64,000 nt of DNA from Lepidostoma basale (taxonomy: Eukaryota; Arthropoda; Insecta; Trichoptera; Lepidostomatidae). The DNA lies in contig JAHDVF020001471.1 of assembly GCA_022606425.2 (NCBI GenBank), positions 248,001 to 312,000 on the forward strand. The letters run 5' to 3'. Made by a program: the position numbers and the translations under genes. Every line of letters starts with the position of its first letter. Position 1 is the first letter of the stretch. Shown here piece after piece: positions 1-10,987 of this stretch. The notes under the pieces were generated by a model. That model saw only the letters and a list, made by a program, of their open reading frames with translations. It made no database searches and was not told the origin of the DNA.

Positions 1-507
1 GGCCGTACATAATGGAGTTCTAGTGCCAATCTTTATGCATCGAAGTGGAGCTTTGAATTGGCAAAAAAAAAATGAAAGTAGGAAAAATGACGTAGAAATA
101 AGATCACTAAGAAGAATGTGCTTGAAAACGATATATGATAGAATACCGAATGAAAAAATAAGGAAGAAATGTAATACAGATCATTGAATCATAAGTATAA
201 TTTTAAAAGGATCCCTAAGCTGGTTTGTATGTATAGAACGAACGGACGAGAACATAATGGTTAAAATGTTGTATGCAAGCAGTATGAGTGGAAAGAGAAG
301 GCGTGGAATACCGAGGAAAGCATGGCATGACCAAATTAATCAAATACTAAAGGCAGTCACATTCGAAGTCGGAAAAATCGACGGGCGTGCATGTTACGAT
401 GTATGAATTTAGAAGATTCTAGATAGGTATGTCAGGACAGAGCAGTATGGTTGTCCATCCTGTCTACCTACCCCTTGGCAGGAAACGGCGTGATGGTTAG
501 TTAGTTA
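1..507 (+). mobile_element. TTAG-tailed RTE-like LINE, 3' fragment
   Basis: The fragment holds the decayed C-terminal part of a non-LTR retrotransposon ORF2 (a 'RSLRRMC' stretch, then RGIPRKAWHDQINQ) and its short 3'UTR, ending in TGATGGTTAGTTAGTTA. The reading frame is broken by stops. The element is cut by the window edge on the left. Alignable copies lie throughout the window, for example at 5.8, 45.1 and 54.3 kb. The clade (RTE-like) is inferred from the C-terminal RPRKTWHDQI motif and the short tandem tail. Confidence 0.8.
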
Positions 508-663
508 TGTAAGGAATGTTTCATTTTAAGTTCGCCCCTTATAAAATATATGGTTGAGATGGTTTTCTAAGTCATGCGTCAAGTACCAACAGTCAAGAAT
601 GGCAAATAACGGGTTTTGGTAGATGGCGACATCTAGACTATTTTCAAGAAATATCAACTCAAC

Positions 664-945
664 AGAGAGATCAAATCAATCAAATCTGTTTATTCACTCA
701 AAAGACATTACAAACAGCATAAATGTTTAAGGCATCTATTGAGTACAGGTCAAATATTATATACATACAACATAATACCAGGAACGCATTAGTGATGGTT
801 CGACATTAGGAAGACAAGATACTTTCTAAAGTCAAGAGTATTTGTCCCCTGCACTAATATGAAAGAAGTCGATCTCCGAGGAGACCGCGTTCAGCAAACT
901 AATTGCTCTTCCCACCGGTGTCACCGGAGGTAGATTGGTTTTGGC
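664..945 (-). mobile_element. Jockey/CR1-type LINE 3' end with ATTTG-like tail
   Basis: Read on the minus strand this ends in a GATTTGATT-type repeat. It is clearly similar to the better preserved copy at 7.04-7.64 kb (shared blocks around 'ctcaaaagacattacaaac' and 'ataataccaggaacgcat'). Only the 3'UTR and the last codons are present. Confidence 0.65.
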
Positions 946-1184
946 GGCCGGTAGGTAAAACAATCTGTGTTGTCGCTGTCGGAGATATGTATATGGTATA
1001 TTATATTTTGCTTAACAATTTTTCATCACTTCAATTTATTTCTCCCATTCCACACTCTATCCCACCCTCTCCAATATCTGTCTGAAATAACATTATGTTG
1101 TTGTTCTGTTTTGTGAGATTGGGATATAATTGTGAAACTATTATATCCTAAATAGTGAAAATAAATTAAATTAGATTAAATGTG

Positions 1185-1325
1185 GTCCGGAGACCCTTTT
1201 GCTTGTGTTGGAATATTGCATTCCCCAGTTAACGTTAAGTTCTGCATGGACGGGGGACGGGGCTAGGGATTACATGATCGAAACTGAAGAAAGGGCGCGG
1301 CTGTGTCCTATAACCTATAATATGT
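1185..1325 (+). repeat. Unclassified GC-rich repeat (copy 1 of 2)
   Basis: It shares a 'gcatggacgggggacggg' core and flanking 'taaatgtggtc' and 'gaagggcgc' blocks with 61.74-61.93 kb, in the same order and orientation. No coding potential or terminal repeats are visible. The family is not recognised. Confidence 0.5.
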
Positions 1326-1329
1326 GGGT

Positions 1330-2200
1330 AAGAGGTTAGTAACCTTCTATACTTAACAATGTATAATACCACTGATGAATGAAATAAGTGGAACTATACA
1401 ACCTCCATTGTTCAGACTTCTCGATTAAATTTAATTCTGGCGCACAGCGCTCGAAGCGCAATAGGTCGCAGACCACTGAATTTCAGTTGGCACATTGTAG
1501 GCGACAGTAAGCCAGCGGCATATGATTGGATTATCGAATTATGTTTCCGTTTCGAAAACAAACTTAAGCAATCAAATTTGTGATGCTGCATCTGTTAATT
1601 TGCTTTTGAGGTAGTAGATTCAACATAAACTCGGAGATATTGGATTAAATCTATGTACGTAATTTAATAAAATGATTTTCATGTAATCAATTTTTTATCA
1701 TAATTATTACAAATTTTGTATCTGGAAAAAGCCACGTTGAATTTATATGTGAGTAGAAAGATTTTTACCCTATGGATGTTCCCATGATTAGAATCATTAC
1801 TGGATTTTTTTAGCGCGTTTCCTAGTTTTTTATTCTTCTTATTTTATATATCTATAATTATTTTCATTTGTAAATATTATTAATTGTTTTTTTGATTTTA
1901 TGGGTATAATATACTACAAATAATTTTAAATTTATTCAAATCGATTAAAGTAATACGAATCATCACAATATTTAATTACAAAAACTTATTTCAAACAATA
2001 GCTCCTCGATTTTTTTCCGTAACATATTCGTTTAAATACAACTATTCTTAAATTAATGCAAAGTGTCTTCCGTTATAAAATAATAAAATATGAATTTCAA
2101 AAAACCAATTAAGGGTAATAAGGAAGGTTGCATAACATATTTTGTTCAAAATTTTATCTATTTGGTTGGTCTCATAAATGTTGTATTTGAGAATGATTCA
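1330..2200. other. Unassigned AT-rich stretch inside SERT intron
   Basis: I see no gene, tail or terminal repeat here. A moderately GC-rich block at about 1,440-1,560 has no copy elsewhere in the window and could be single-copy intron sequence. Confidence 0.4.
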
Positions 2201-2216
2201 GTTTTAGATTAATGAG

Positions 2217-2412
2217 TCTTCTTCTTCTTCTTCTTCCTTATTGTAGACCTATGTGGTATGTTCACCAGAGTGTTGCTCCTCCTGTAAGGTAGATTCCCAG
2301 CTGTCCTTCCATATATTAGGAGGTCTTCCACGAGGACGAGTCCCATGAGACTGATTATGCAATGCAATATAGAGGAGTCTGGTGGTGTCCATTCTTTGAA
2401 CACGATCATACC
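2217..2412 (-). mobile_element. AAG-tailed RTE-like LINE, 3' end
   Basis: On the minus strand a short open stretch (FKEWTPPDSS, then RRSNTLVN) runs into an (AAG)n tail at 2,217-2,236. The same C-terminus is found at 38.9-39.06 kb (plus strand). Confidence 0.75.
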
Positions 2413-2419
2413 CGTCCTT

Positions 2420-3100
2420 TCATCATTTATAAAGTTTCTATAACCTTGACGAAGCTCCGACGGACGCGAACCTGGCTGGTTCGTTAAAACAAATAAATTG
2501 GTGTAAATACAAAAAAATGTGGTGTTTTAAAATTAGTTTTAATATTGCTACACCTAAAATTAAATGCTTTACATGAAAGTATCCTTGCAAAATTGTTTAT
2601 TTTGTTTAAAAAAAAAATTACATTAAATACTACATTCCATAATCAGAGTGAAAGCAGATTAGTTAAAATAGGGATTAATTGATTTTTAAAAGAACTTGAA
2701 TTAATCCTAACTTTGTAATACAATTCACATCGCGTTATTAACGTTAAGATTGGAAACGAAATTTGATTTTAAAAGTTTCTTTTGCTAAGATGACGGAAAG
2801 GCATCTGTTACATCCAACTCTGTGCGGAGCTGTACTTTAGTGATGAGTTGTCCAATATTCTAATCGCATATTAATCACAGATATCGGCTGAACGATTTAA
2901 TTTTAAATGAATAATTATTACTGATAATGGTGCTTAAACAGATTTGTTTAATTGGATTCATTCTATTACAGTTTATAATTTTTCATAAGCTGCACTCATT
3001 TTGTGGTTAGACATTTTACACTTATAGATATAAAATAATAAAACACTTTGTTTTTAACCACGGTAAGGTTATTATTTGAAGTTGCACGAGCTACATTTAA
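2420..3100. other. Unassigned AT-rich intron sequence
   Basis: No coding signal, hairpin or family match was seen in this stretch. Confidence 0.4.
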
Positions 3101-3104
3101 TAAA

Positions 3105-3368
3105 ATAAAACGAGAACCATATTTTGCAATGATAATCTTAACTTGAAACTCCGACAAATTATGATTAAATATTATATGTGGTATGTTCTAATATATGGCT
3201 GTGAAGCTTAGACTCTGAAAGTGAATGTAATGAACCGATACAAACTGGTTGGAGGCGTTTAAGATGTGGATATATCGCAGAATGCTCCGTATACCGTGGA
3301 CCGATAGGTTCAGTTATGCAGACATACTACTGAGAACCAGAGCCAATAGAGAGCTGTTGTTCTTGTTC
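3105..3368 (+). mobile_element. GAA-tailed RTE-like LINE, internal ORF2 fragment
   Basis: The encoded peptide matches the copy at 55.6 kb: a CNDNLNLKLRQ-like stretch, then MEAFKMWIYRRMLRIPWTDR. This is the region downstream of the reverse transcriptase palm in RTE/BovB-type elements. It is broken by stops and fused at its right end to a TTAG-LINE fragment on the other strand. Confidence 0.75.
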
Positions 3369-3369
3369 T

Positions 3370-3665
3370 GTTGTTCTTCCTTATTTCGTCGTTCGGAATT
3401 CTATTATATATCGTTTTCCGGCACATTCTTCTCTGTGATCTAATTTCTACGGCATTTATACTATTTTCATCCTTCTTTTGCCAGCTCCAAGTCTCACATC
3501 TTTATATATTTTTACTTTTAAAGCTCTTAACATAATTACAGCGTGAGCCAGATAGTCGTAAAGGGTGAAATAAAATAACATCAAAAGAAATATACATAGA
3601 ATATACGGTATAAGGGTTGGCACTAGAACTCCATTGTGTACTGCCATCTTTGCTTTTGCTTTAAA
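3370..3665 (-). mobile_element. TTAG-tailed LINE, internal fragment
   Basis: The minus strand matches the segment of the TTAG LINE that encodes 'MAVHNGVLVPTL', then the RRMC and 'KKC' region, with a small inserted or diverged piece at about 3,490-3,600. The 3' tail is absent. Confidence 0.6.
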
Positions 3666-3679
3666 TGTAAGTACATATA

Positions 3680-4320
3680 AATATGTAATATCCATTTAGA
3701 AAATTAAGAATTTTAATTCGTTTCAATGTATGTGGTTTTAGATATTTTAAAAGCGAGCTAACGTGTACAATAATTGAACAATGGCCCGATACTGCGGGCA
3801 TTTACACGATGTTCAGCCAATGAAAAAGCCGGGCGGCCGAGCCGAGTAACTACCTGGTTTGTCTCTTAAAAGTATTGCCTCATTTATATTTATAAGAACT
3901 CTTCCTGCATTTCGTTAGCCTCTCACTTCTCTAAACTGTTCGAAGAGTCATACATATACATTCGGAGGGGCATAGATCTCCCGGCCGAAGACGGGCACTC
4001 TACTTATATTCCGGGAGTGATTTTTTTGTTTGCGAGCGGACAAGATATTCAACCAGCTGAAAAATAAATGGTATATCACGGGGAGGCGGAACTCTCGCTC
4101 TTCCGGTCATGCCTTTCATAAAGGATGGCATTTCATGCCAAGTATTGTGTGTTGTTGGGTACTTGACGGAGTGCGTAATATTGCCGCAAAAACGATAACC
4201 TTCTACAGAGTACCTACTCTGAAAAACATGTAAAGATTCATTTGAAAATGATATTTCGCAGTAGACATCGAACGAGTACTCGTTTGATTCTAGCTACATT
4301 TCCCATTTGCCATTCCCATA
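3680..4320. other. Unassigned, partly GC-rich intron sequence
   Basis: Short GC-rich blocks (about 3,790-3,850 and 3,960-4,020) are embedded in AT-rich sequence. No repeat family from this window matches and no convincing coding frame is present. Confidence 0.35.
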
Positions 4321-4620
4321 AAATATGTAAAACTTTATTTTATTTAATTTTTTATATAATCTACTTTAATTTTTTTTAAATTTAATATCAGACATGTTTC
4401 GGACAACCCGGTCCTTCCTCAGTCATATTATAAAGTTATTAAAATATTATAAAATCATTTACAAATATGATCAGTTTTGACAGATGTTATAAAGATTTAT
4501 TTTATTTATTACATCTACAACACAAAGAACATAAAACTTTATTTTCTTCATTTTCTTCAAAATTAAATATTTTCATAATCCTGTGACTGATTTAATATTA
4601 AAGATGACCGAGATGTTTGT
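4320..4620. repeat. Hammerhead-bearing AT-rich repeat
   Basis: The body around the ribozyme contains 'attataaaatcatttacaaatatga', shared with the copies at 15.3, 19.1, 21.3 and 33.3 kb, and ends near the 'acatctacaacacaaag' sequence. Boundaries are approximate. Confidence 0.55.
4383..4430 (-). ncRNA. Hammerhead ribozyme motif (GGAC/GTCC stem II family)
   Basis: On the minus strand the order is: stem I strand TAATATGA, core CTGAGGA, A, stem II GGAC-CGGGTT-GTCC, core GAAA, stem III CATG, cleavage triplet GTC, stem I strand TGATATTA. Seven of eight stem I positions pair, and stem II is perfect. All invariant core residues of a type I hammerhead are present. It sits in an AT-rich foldback-type repeat that also has a partial 'caacacaaag' terminus near 4,513. 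Activity is inferred, not shown. Confidence 0.8.
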
Positions 4621-4648
4621 CATCCATAGACTTAAAAATATTCCTAGA

Positions 4649-5010
4649 TCTTCTTCTTCTTCTTCTAATTGTATATCTTGCGATCTGTTTTGCAGGATAT
4701 TAACTTTCTTCCTGTGATGAAGACGACCAGCCTTCTTTTCATCTCTTTGGTGGTCGTCCGGCCCTCTGGAGTCTCGTGCATCACGATCTTAGGAATTCTC
4801 GCTGGATCCATTCTCTCGATGTGATCCCTCCAGAATCGTCTTCTCTGCCTACTCCATCTCACTATGTCTTAAATTTTGCAGGATTTGCGAATTTCCTCAT
4901 TGGGAATCCTATCTCTAAGGGTTCTCCCTACAATAGGTCGCAATGTTTTCATTTCTGTTACTCTTGAGAGATGTTTGGTTCTGACAGTGTCTGCTCTTGC
5001 TTTTCTGCGT
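4649..5010 (-). mobile_element. AAG-tailed RTE-like LINE, 3' end
   Basis: The minus strand encodes RWSRQRRRFWRDHIERMDPARI followed by an (AAG)n tail at 4,649-4,664. It matches the copies at 42.6 and 60.1 kb. The 5' side abuts a piece of the same family in the opposite orientation. Confidence 0.8.
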
Positions 5011-5175
5011 GATCGTGTAAGGAACAACACAATACGAGAGGTATGGCACTATTACCAACATGTCCAGAGAATGAATCATGCATGAATCCAATGGACGGCG
5101 TCCACCAGAGAGAGCCCCAAGAAGAGATAACTGGAGAATCCTGTAATAACAGACTCTAAGGTCTACAATAAGTTA
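5011..5175 (+). mobile_element. AAG-tailed RTE-like LINE, inverted partner fragment
   Basis: The plus strand encodes RDRVRNNTIREV and then 'YQHVQRMNHA', the same protein region as the preceding minus-strand copy. The two lie head to head. Either two insertions or 5' inversion during integration would explain this. Confidence 0.65.
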
Positions 5176-5294
5176 AATAAGAAAATACATATTGAATACT
5201 TATAAAATTTTAATTGTTGGTACTATCTTTCAGCGTCTTTTTCATTACTCCACTCAAAAGAACTGACTAATAAGAAGTGAGCATAGATAAAGAG

Positions 5295-6629
5295 CATAGG
5301 TTCCCAAAGTGGGCCCCCTGACCCCCAGGGGGCCCTGGAGGGAGCTGAGGGGGTAATTCTGGCCTTGGAGAGTAGGGAAGCCCTGGGAAGCAAAAAAGGC
5401 GCCACGATGTGCTAAAATGTATAACCTTATAGAATTTTTAAAATCCGTTATTACACGATGTACATACATATACTCGTATAATTTGTTACATACAAAAGTT
5501 TGAGATATAATCACATCAAAAATAAATATCATCTATGATTTTGTGGTGTTTCAAATAATCATATACGTACACATGTATTAGTTTTACATTTTCTCTGATA
5601 TTATTCACTAATAACAATTACTTTTATAATGTATTTTTTCGAATTATTTTATTTCCAAAATACCTTTCAGAAATTGAAAAAATACTCTCGTAGTTGGATA
5701 TATTTTTTTAATGATTTCACACCAGGTTCGTTATTGACAGCACATCAGGTTCGTCTTTCTAATTAGGATTATTTAATAAATATTAATTACTCAACAATTT
5801 AAGGATATAAGTACGATGGGCGAGAAATTGGAGCAAGTTACCGAATTTACGTATCTGGGAAGCATGTTTACAAGAGACGGGAAAATGGAGAAAGACATCG
5901 AAAGAAGGGTTGGTGCTGGGAATAAAATAAATGGTGCACTCAAAGTCATTACTGCAAATAGAAATATATCCACAGAAGCAAACGGAGTTCTAGTGCCAAC
6001 CCTCATGTATGGAAGTGAAGCTTGAAGCTGGCAAAAGAAGGATGAAAGGAGGATAAACGCCGTAGAAATGAGATCACTAAGAAGAATGTGCGGGAAAACG
6101 TTGTATGTAGAATACCGAACGATGAAATAAGAAAGAAATGTAAGGCAGATGACTGCATCATGGATAAAATTAAAAAAAGATCCCTGAGATGGTTTGGAAA
6201 TATGGAACGAATGGATGAGAGTAAAATGGTTGTACACAAGCAGCGTGAGTTGAAAAAGAGCCGAGGACGACCGAGGAAAACATGGCATGACCAAATTAAT
6301 CAATTACTAAAAGGCGGCCACATTCGAAGTCGGAATAATCGACGTGCATGCAAGGTACGATGTATGAATGTAGAGGAAGCCCGAGAGGTATGCCAGGACA
6401 GAGCATTGTGACGATCCATCCTCTCTGCCTACCCCTCCGGAGAAATGGCGTGATAGTTAGTTTGTTAGTCAGTTAGTTTAACAATTTAAGTATCAGTAAG
6501 TATATAAAAAATAGGTATACTACAATTTTCTGTTTTGGTTAATTTAAAAAAGGTAAATTTCTAGGGGGGCCTTGTGTAATTTTGTGTTTGAAAGGGGGGC
6601 CATGGGTCAAAAAATGTTGGGAACCTATG
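5295..6629. mobile_element. hAT-like DNA transposon interrupted by a LINE
   Basis: The termini are CATAGGTTCCCAA on the left and the inverse TTGGGAACCTATG on the right. The 8-base flanks ATAAAGAG and AAGTAGAG agree at five positions, compatible with a decayed hAT target duplication. GC-rich subterminal blocks (gggggcc runs) lie at both ends. A TTAG-tailed LINE occupies 5.81-6.48 kb. No transposase is left. Confidence 0.65.
5810..6479 (+). mobile_element. TTAG-tailed RTE-like LINE, 3' copy
   Basis: This is a relatively complete 3' end. It has an open stretch with LEQVTEFTYLGSMFTRDGKM, then ERRVGAGNKINGALKV, a broken middle, and a second frame with RSLRWFGNMERMDESKM, SRGRPRKTWHDQINQLL and NVEEAREVCQDRAL. 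A short 3'UTR ends in GTTAGTTTGTTAG repeats. It belongs to a subfamily (CKADDCIMDKI) distinct from the 45-kb type (CGANDGVMNKI). It is nested in the hAT element. Confidence 0.85.
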
Positions 6630-7037
6630 AAGTAGAGTTTATGAAAACATAAGATTTGTAACCAGCAAATCGGATTCATAAACTACTGCTTATCAAATTG
6701 ATACGATATCTAACTCTTTGTGGCCTACGCGTTGGCACCATAGGTTCACACAGTTGGGTATGACTTAGCATTACCTTATTATTGTTTTATTTTCTAAGCC
6801 TTTAGCCATTATACTCGTACCAATTACGGATCTAACTAAACCGAGATTATTGTGTTGTGGTTATCTAATTAACCGAAGTACTCGTACATATGTCAGAAAT
6901 TCGTTAAATCAATACGTCTTATGTGATGAGATAGGAGGCAGGAAACACAAGACCTTCGTCCCGCGCGTTATGCGGGCGCGAATTGCTAATTGATAGGGTG
7001 ACCATAGGAATTTTATTTTAAATAATATATATTATTT

Positions 7038-7640
7038 TTTCAAATCAAATCAAATCAAATCAGTTTATTTTCTCAAAAGACATTACAAACATTTTTTATA
7101 GTTTAAGGCATCTATTGAGAACAGGTAAAACATAAGGAATATATAATACCAGGAACGCATGAGAGATGGTTCGACATTAGGAATACAAAATACTCTCCAA
7201 AGTCAAGAGTATTTTGTATTTTGTACTTTCACGAATATGAAAGACATCGATCTCCGAAGCGATCATGTTCAGCAGTTTGATTGCTCTCCCCACCGGCATC
7301 ACCAGAGGCAGGTTGGTTCTGCATGCTGGGAGATAAAACAGTCTGTGCTGACGCTGTCGAAGATAGCCATCCGGAACATAAAGATGGATAGCCTCCAAGA
7401 TGATGGAGTTCTCAAAGAATCCCCTAATAAGTCTGAAGAAATGGGTAAGTGTGCACCCATCCCTTCTTATCTGTAAACTATTGGTCCCCAGGATGCCCAA
7501 GAGGAATGCAGTGGGATAAAGCCACGGATAGCTACCAAACTCCCTCATGTAGAGATATCTCAGAAATCTTTTCTGAACCCTCTCTAACATGAGCGAGTAT
7601 CTCGCCTCGTGGGGACTCCATATCACCGAGCCACACTTTT
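7038..7640 (-). mobile_element. Jockey/CR1-type LINE 3' end with ATTTG tail
   Basis: The minus strand has a 149-codon open frame beginning MIWSPHEARYSLMLERVQKR. It contains FLRYLYMREFG, the C-terminal region typical of Jockey/CR1-group reverse transcriptases in Lepidoptera. The 3' end is four units of a GATTT-type repeat (7,043-7,060). The 5' side is truncated against another retroelement fragment at 7.64 kb. Confidence 0.8.
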
Positions 7641-7644
7641 TATA

Positions 7645-7755
7645 TTATTACCAGAAGGGTGATAGAGTGGAGACCCCGCGAAGATAACAGAAACAGAGGG
7701 AGACCCCCACACGATGGTCCGATGACATTAGAAGAATTGCTGGCAATTGAATGCG
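7645..7755 (+). mobile_element. RTE-like LINE C-terminal fragment
   Basis: The plus strand encodes IEWRPREDNRNRGRPPHDG, a late-ORF2 motif shared with the fragment at 34.74 kb. It is only about 100 bases long and has no tail. Confidence 0.55.
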
Positions 7756-7892
7756 AAAGGCACAAAACAGGAATACGTACATAAATCAAAGATTTAAATA
7801 ATATTTCAATAACAGTATCAATTAAGTTTAATCGACGAACGAGATATCTGAATACACGCAAAATAACATCTTATGACATAAACAATTAATTA

Positions 7893-8532
7893 CAGTAGAC
7901 GCTCTCTTAACCGGCGCCACTTTAACCGGCCTCTTCTAGGAAGTCTAGGAGACAAGTAGCAACTTGAACGTCTGGCGGCCTCGCGAAAATGAAATGTTGA
8001 ATGATGACGAGATAGTTCAGACTGTTATCAACGAAGCACCTAGAGGAAGAGGAAGTCGACTGTGAGGAGTACGAAGAAGACATCACGGTTAGCCACGAAG
8101 AAGGAAAAGAGGCTCTACAGGTGGCGGCGATGTACATTCAGCAGCAGAAGGATTCTAATGCAGTAGATGTAATATTCATAAAGAAATGGCGTGACTACGC
8201 TTTTAAAAAGTCGATTCAACACAAGAAGTAGCAGAAAATAACAGAATTTTTAATCCATTGTAGGCCTACTTTTAAAAAAAAAATTGGAGTGATGTGTGGC
8301 TTTTTCCTGTACATATTTTTTACAGTTTGTGAAATGTTAATTTTAATGTGTGAGTTTCTAAATACAGAATAAAAGTTCTATTTTCTTAGTGTTTTGAAAA
8401 AAATGTGTTTTTTTTTCTTCCTTGCGAAAGTGTTTTTTTAAATCTGTTTTTCATTACCTTCTCTTTAACCGGCTTTTTCGTTATCCGGCCCTGGGTCGGT
8501 CCCGTCAAGGCCGGTTAAGAAAGCGTCTACTG
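7893..8532. mobile_element. pogo/Tigger-like DNA transposon, deletion derivative
   Basis: Inverted terminal repeats CAGTAGACGCTCTCTTAACC and its inverse end at 8,532, flanked directly by TA on both sides (7,891-7,892 and 8,533-8,534). This is the Tc1/mariner-pogo hallmark. The interior retains what looks like the transposase C-terminus on the plus strand: acidic 'EEEEVDCEEYEEDI'-like codons, then ALQVAAMYIQQQKD and IKKWRDYAFKKS before a stop at about 8,229-8,231. The catalytic domain is missing. A shorter relative is at 30.99 kb. Confidence 0.85.
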
Positions 8533-8534
8533 TA

Positions 8535-8742
8535 ATATGAATGACTAGCAGTATTATTATATTTTATGGGAATGACATGTTTCACCTTGCTAAGGTATTA
8601 TCAAATGTTTTATCATTTGCCAATACCTTAGCAAGGCGAATTTCATTTCCATAACAAATAATAAAACTTCCAGAAAACAGACGTTTTTATTCGTATTAAT
8701 TATTTAATATGGTCTTTTACAGCATTGTTCAAGAAACAATAG
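8535..8742. repeat. Foldback element, GCCTTAG family
   Basis: The left arm (attttatgggaatgacatgtttc) is the inverse of the right arm (gcgaatttcatttccataac) around a short centre. The right flank 'aaaacagacgttttt...ttgttcaagaaacaata' is the family's common terminal sequence. The Tigger element at 7.9 kb abuts its left end. Confidence 0.7.
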
Positions 8743-9071
8743 GTACATAACTTAACCCTTAACGGACGCAAGTCACCTCTGACATGACAACACAACTTTG
8801 TCGCTGCGGTCGTATGGCACATATGAGTTGACATGATGAATCATGTTGAATTTTGTTGACTGTGAAATCTGCGCATAATTAAATTACTTTGTTATTTGAA
8901 AATTATCAATGAAGCGATAACATACACACTGCCTTTTTAAAATCAAATATTGATAGAATAACATATGCATAAGATAAAAATTCTAGCGTCCGATAAGGGT
9001 TAAATAATCATGGACTGGAGGCATCACCGGACTGTTTAAAGTCCGCAACGAGCATATCCGGGACAAGTCGA

Positions 9072-9240
9072 CCTTCGCGGCAGAGTGGTAAGAACTCCGA
9101 CTTCCATATCGAAGGTCCCGGATTCGATTTCCGGGGATTATAGTGTGATTGTCACGCTGTCTTTGGTCTGGTGTAGAATTCACGTGACAATAAAATGGCG
9201 ATAGGTTAGCTACCTATCACATGTCACGAGAATCAATATA
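9072..9240 (+). mobile_element. tRNA-derived SINE, copy 1
   Basis: The 5' head has pol III A-box-like GGCAGAGTGGTAAGA and B-box GGTCCCGGATTCGATTTCC at tRNA-like spacing. The non-tRNA body includes 'aaaatggcgataggttagctacc'. A second copy in the same orientation starts 450 bases downstream. This is not a functional tRNA: no acceptor stem pairing was recognised. Confidence 0.8.
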
Positions 9241-9305
9241 GTCAAATTATCCAAATGTTAAAAAACTCAATTGAGAAAACTTTATATTTTAATATTTAAT
9301 AAAAT

Positions 9306-9425
9306 AAACTAACCATCACGCCTTCTCACCGGTAGGCAGAAAGGATGCACCACTACACTTTTCTTTCATGACATACTTCTCTCGATTCCTCAACATTCAC
9401 ACGCCGATTTCTCCGATTCATAAAT
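9306..9425 (-). mobile_element. TTAG-tailed LINE, 3' end only
   Basis: This is the inverse of the family 3' terminus: 'aactaaccatcacgcc', 'taggcagaaagga', and a codon remnant of the NVEEA region. Confidence 0.75.
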
Positions 9426-9521
9426 TATAAATACTCTAACTATAGAAGTGACTATTTCGGGCATATTTGTTCTTAAATTTACATCGTTCTCACTGTCACA
9501 TTTATAAAATTTCGAGGAAAT

Positions 9522-9695
9522 GACGACCCTCGTGCCAGAGTGGTAAAAGCTCTGACTACAATACCTTAGGTCCCGGATTCGATTCCCGCCGATAGAAGTG
9601 TGATTGTCACACGGTCGATGGTATGGTATAGAATTTACGGGACAATAAAATGGCGATAGATTAGCTACCTATCACATGTCATAAGAATCAATATA
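9522..9695 (+). mobile_element. tRNA-derived SINE, copy 2
   Basis: A-box-like GCCAGAGTGGTAAAAG and B-box GGTCCCGGATTCGATTCCC are followed by the same body as copy 1 (tgtgattgtcaca, aaaatggcgatag, tagctacctatcacatgtca). The B-box is better preserved than in copy 1. Confidence 0.8.
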
Positions 9696-10284
9696 ATAGC
9701 TAAAAATTGTACATAGTAATTAGGTTCAAACGACCTGTTGTATCCAAAAAAAAAAATGTAAGTATACATTAGTCATCCCTATAATAGATAAGGTTGAGAA
9801 GTTTTTGGTAAAAAACATAACAAAATTCCGGGCAGCGGAATCGGGTGTCCACCCGCTAACATTCTCTGGTTCTGTTATTCTGAATCCAACAATGCCCTTT
9901 GCCTTTACCTACCGAAACATCAAACAGAAGCGCCTATCTACAATACATAAATATTACATGAAAACGGTCATGTTATCTTTGCTTTAAATGGGACGAGCAA
10001 AAAGTGTTCTTTCAATGAAAATTTTGAAGCTTGACAGTACCAGCCTATACCTGTATATTTGATTGAAAACCCTCTTTGATAATTTTTACTTTTTGACACT
10101 TTTATCAAGTTTCTGACCCCCAAACAAAATAATTCAATTTAATAAAAAATCACAAACATTACAGAAGTTTTCCTACACGTTTATAATTACAGAATAATAA
10201 TTATTAAACATTTAGTTACAAATAATTTATCTTTAAAAAAAACGTAAGACATTTAATAAATTTAAGAACAATTAAGAATAAGTT

Positions 10285-10500
10285 CATTGTTTTGGCCGAA
10301 ACCTTAACATTTTAAACTGTTAAATTAAATAACTTTCTTTTTGTATCACAATTGTATTTTATTTTACGAAAATTTGACATTTGATACTCGTATATTATTG
10401 TAACACCTGATGATGTCAACATAGGTTCATGAAACAGCTGTCGCGTAAAATACAATTGTGAAAAAAAAAACAAAGTTGTTTAATTTAACAGTTTAAAACA
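10285..10500 (+). repeat. Hammerhead-bearing repeat, GTCAAC stem II family
   Basis: The left end 'attgttttggccgaaac...taacattttaaactgttaaatt' is mirrored at the right by 'gtttaatttaacagtttaaaac', so the unit is a foldback. A ribozyme core lies between them. Related units are at 16.0, 22.9, 31.9 and 53.0 kb. Confidence 0.65.
10401..10450 (+). ncRNA. Hammerhead-like motif with damaged stem II
   Basis: Core CTGATGA (10,407-10,413) and GAAAC with stem III CAGCTG and GTC are intact. The distal stem II strand reads GTTCAT instead of GTTGAC, leaving two mismatches. It is probably weak or inactive. Confidence 0.6.
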
Positions 10501-10935
10501 ATTAAGAAATATAAATAATAAAAAATGCAGTACAATTAGAAAACAAGAGTAACAAATACCAATTTATTAAATAGATGCTTTTGAGGGTAGCTTCATGATT
10601 GTGATAAATGTTCACGTCTAAGGAGACGCGGTTTAGAAGTATTATTGCTCTGCCCACGGGCATTACCTTAGGTATTTTAGTTCTGCACAGTTGCATATGA
10701 AATAATCTATGTTGTTGTTTCGCAAATAATTGTTGGGGATAAACAAAGTCAGGTTATTCAGAATATCCGAGTTATCCCTTCGACCATGAATCAGTTGAAA
10801 AAATGAACGCCCAAATGGATTGACTGTCTTTCCAATAATTGGGAGTCCAGCATACCCAACATGAAATCAGTTGATTACAGCCAAGGGTAATAACCGTTTT
10901 CTTTGAGGTACAAAAAAACGTGGGAACTCTTTCTA
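10500..10935 (-). mobile_element. Jockey/CR1-type LINE 3' fragment
   Basis: The minus strand has an open stretch MQLCRTKIPKVMPVGRAIIL, matching CRTNLPLVMPVGRAIKLLN of the 7-kb copy. It is diverged and broken upstream. Confidence 0.6.
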
Positions 10936-10987
10936 TACTTTCTCAATCCACAGACAAAGAAAATATGGTTAATGAAAATGGTTTGAC

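Noticed and set aside
903..1085. 60-codon open frame beginning MLFPPVSPEV
   Set aside because: It overlaps a LINE 3' region read on the wrong strand and has no recognisable motif or splice context.
5791..6303. 170-codon minus-strand open frame
   Set aside because: It is the antisense of a TTAG-LINE ORF2 copy whose plus strand encodes recognisable retrotransposon protein.
9072..9140. Possible genuine tRNA gene
   Set aside because: A- and B-box-like blocks are present, but no convincing acceptor and anticodon stems, and two copies with a shared non-tRNA body indicate a SINE.
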